From Poecilobothrus nobilitatus (lineage: Eukaryota; Arthropoda; Insecta; Diptera; Dolichopodidae), in contig OX352772.1 of assembly GCA_947095535.1 (NCBI GenBank), positions 253,681,597 to 253,745,596 on the forward strand: a stretch of 64,000 bases of DNA, written 5' to 3'. This document shows positions 63,926-64,000 of the stretch, piece by piece. A program made the translations under genes and the position numbers. Position 1 is the first letter of the stretch. Each line of letters opens with the position of its first letter. The notes under the pieces are model-generated. The model was not told the DNA's origin and ran no database searches. It worked only from the letters and a program-made list of their open reading frames with translations.

Positions 63926-64000
63926 GAACTATAATAACCAAGAATAACCTCTTGGTTATTATTATCTAAAAATCCAGTTCATTTACCTTGTCTGATAACT
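63926..64000 (+). repeat. Partial copy of the TIR-like repeat of 4202-4583, cut by the window end
   Basis: cagttcatttaccttgtctg followed by ataact matches cagttcattaaccctgtctg followed by acaact at 4360-4386, and ataataaccaag corresponds to tatagtaaccaag near 4328. Same orientation as the first copy. Lies on the N-terminal side of PolB copy B, as a Polinton end would. Confidence 0.45.

Overview
This is an AT-rich, eukaryotic, almost gene-free stretch that looks like insect heterochromatin. I see no clear host gene. It consists of mobile DNA: two lineages of Polinton/Maverick-type virus-like elements, non-LTR retrotransposons, a hAT transposon, a Helitron-like element, tRNA-derived SINEs, short palindromic MITEs and dispersed repeats with GTCCGTCCGTCCG-type tracts. 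That last repeat style, the LINE families and the base composition suggest an insect, most likely a dipteran; this is inference.

The centrepiece is one apparently complete element at 20145-37154 (about 17.0 kb). It has about 652-bp terminal inverted repeats (TIRs) roughly 99% identical, termini 5'-AG/CT-3' and a perfect 6-bp target duplication (atatcg). Its genes are those of an adintovirus-like Polinton. Leftward are a zinc-ribbon protein, a chromodomain integrase, two small unknowns, a fibre-like coiled-coil protein, a large conserved unknown and the A32-like packaging ATPase. Rightward from a 56-bp divergent promoter are a parvovirus-VP1-like phospholipase A2 protein, a short basic peptide, an adenain-like protease, a single-jelly-roll penton-like protein, a 59-aa protein, a double-jelly-roll major capsid protein and a conserved unknown. 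The right arm holds a frameshifted SSB-like gene, a cysteine-rich protein and an intact 1221-aa protein-primed type B DNA polymerase. A predicted secreted protein (21519-22190) sits near the left end. Integration, replication, packaging and capsid functions are nearly all open, so the copy is young.

Layout. 1-4583: decayed classical Polinton polymerase and a probable TIR-like end. 5240-10725: scrambled Polinton debris (two protease fragments, an inverted polymerase N-terminus of another lineage, minor capsid, small capsid-associated protein, MCP) plus a tRNA-like SINE and ATA-microsatellite arrays. 11394-19990: LINE debris, including an ORF1 with PHD-like finger, coiled coil and baculovirus FP25K-like domain. 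20139-37160: the complete element with its target duplications. 37330-40540: two more LINE fragments. 40690-43310: Helitron-like element with a nested SINE. 43563-45560 and 54532-58477: two Polinton integrase-polymerase remnants (A and B) in the same convergent layout that share an internal polymerase deletion. 47243-50095, 59415-61440 and 62687-63435: a dispersed repeat family with short inverted ends, one copy carrying a ~147-bp satellite. 51259-52926: a hAT element with 8-bp target duplication. The window ends in what appears to be another copy of the TIR-like repeat seen near 4.2 kb.

All functional calls rest on reading motifs by eye; no database search was possible.
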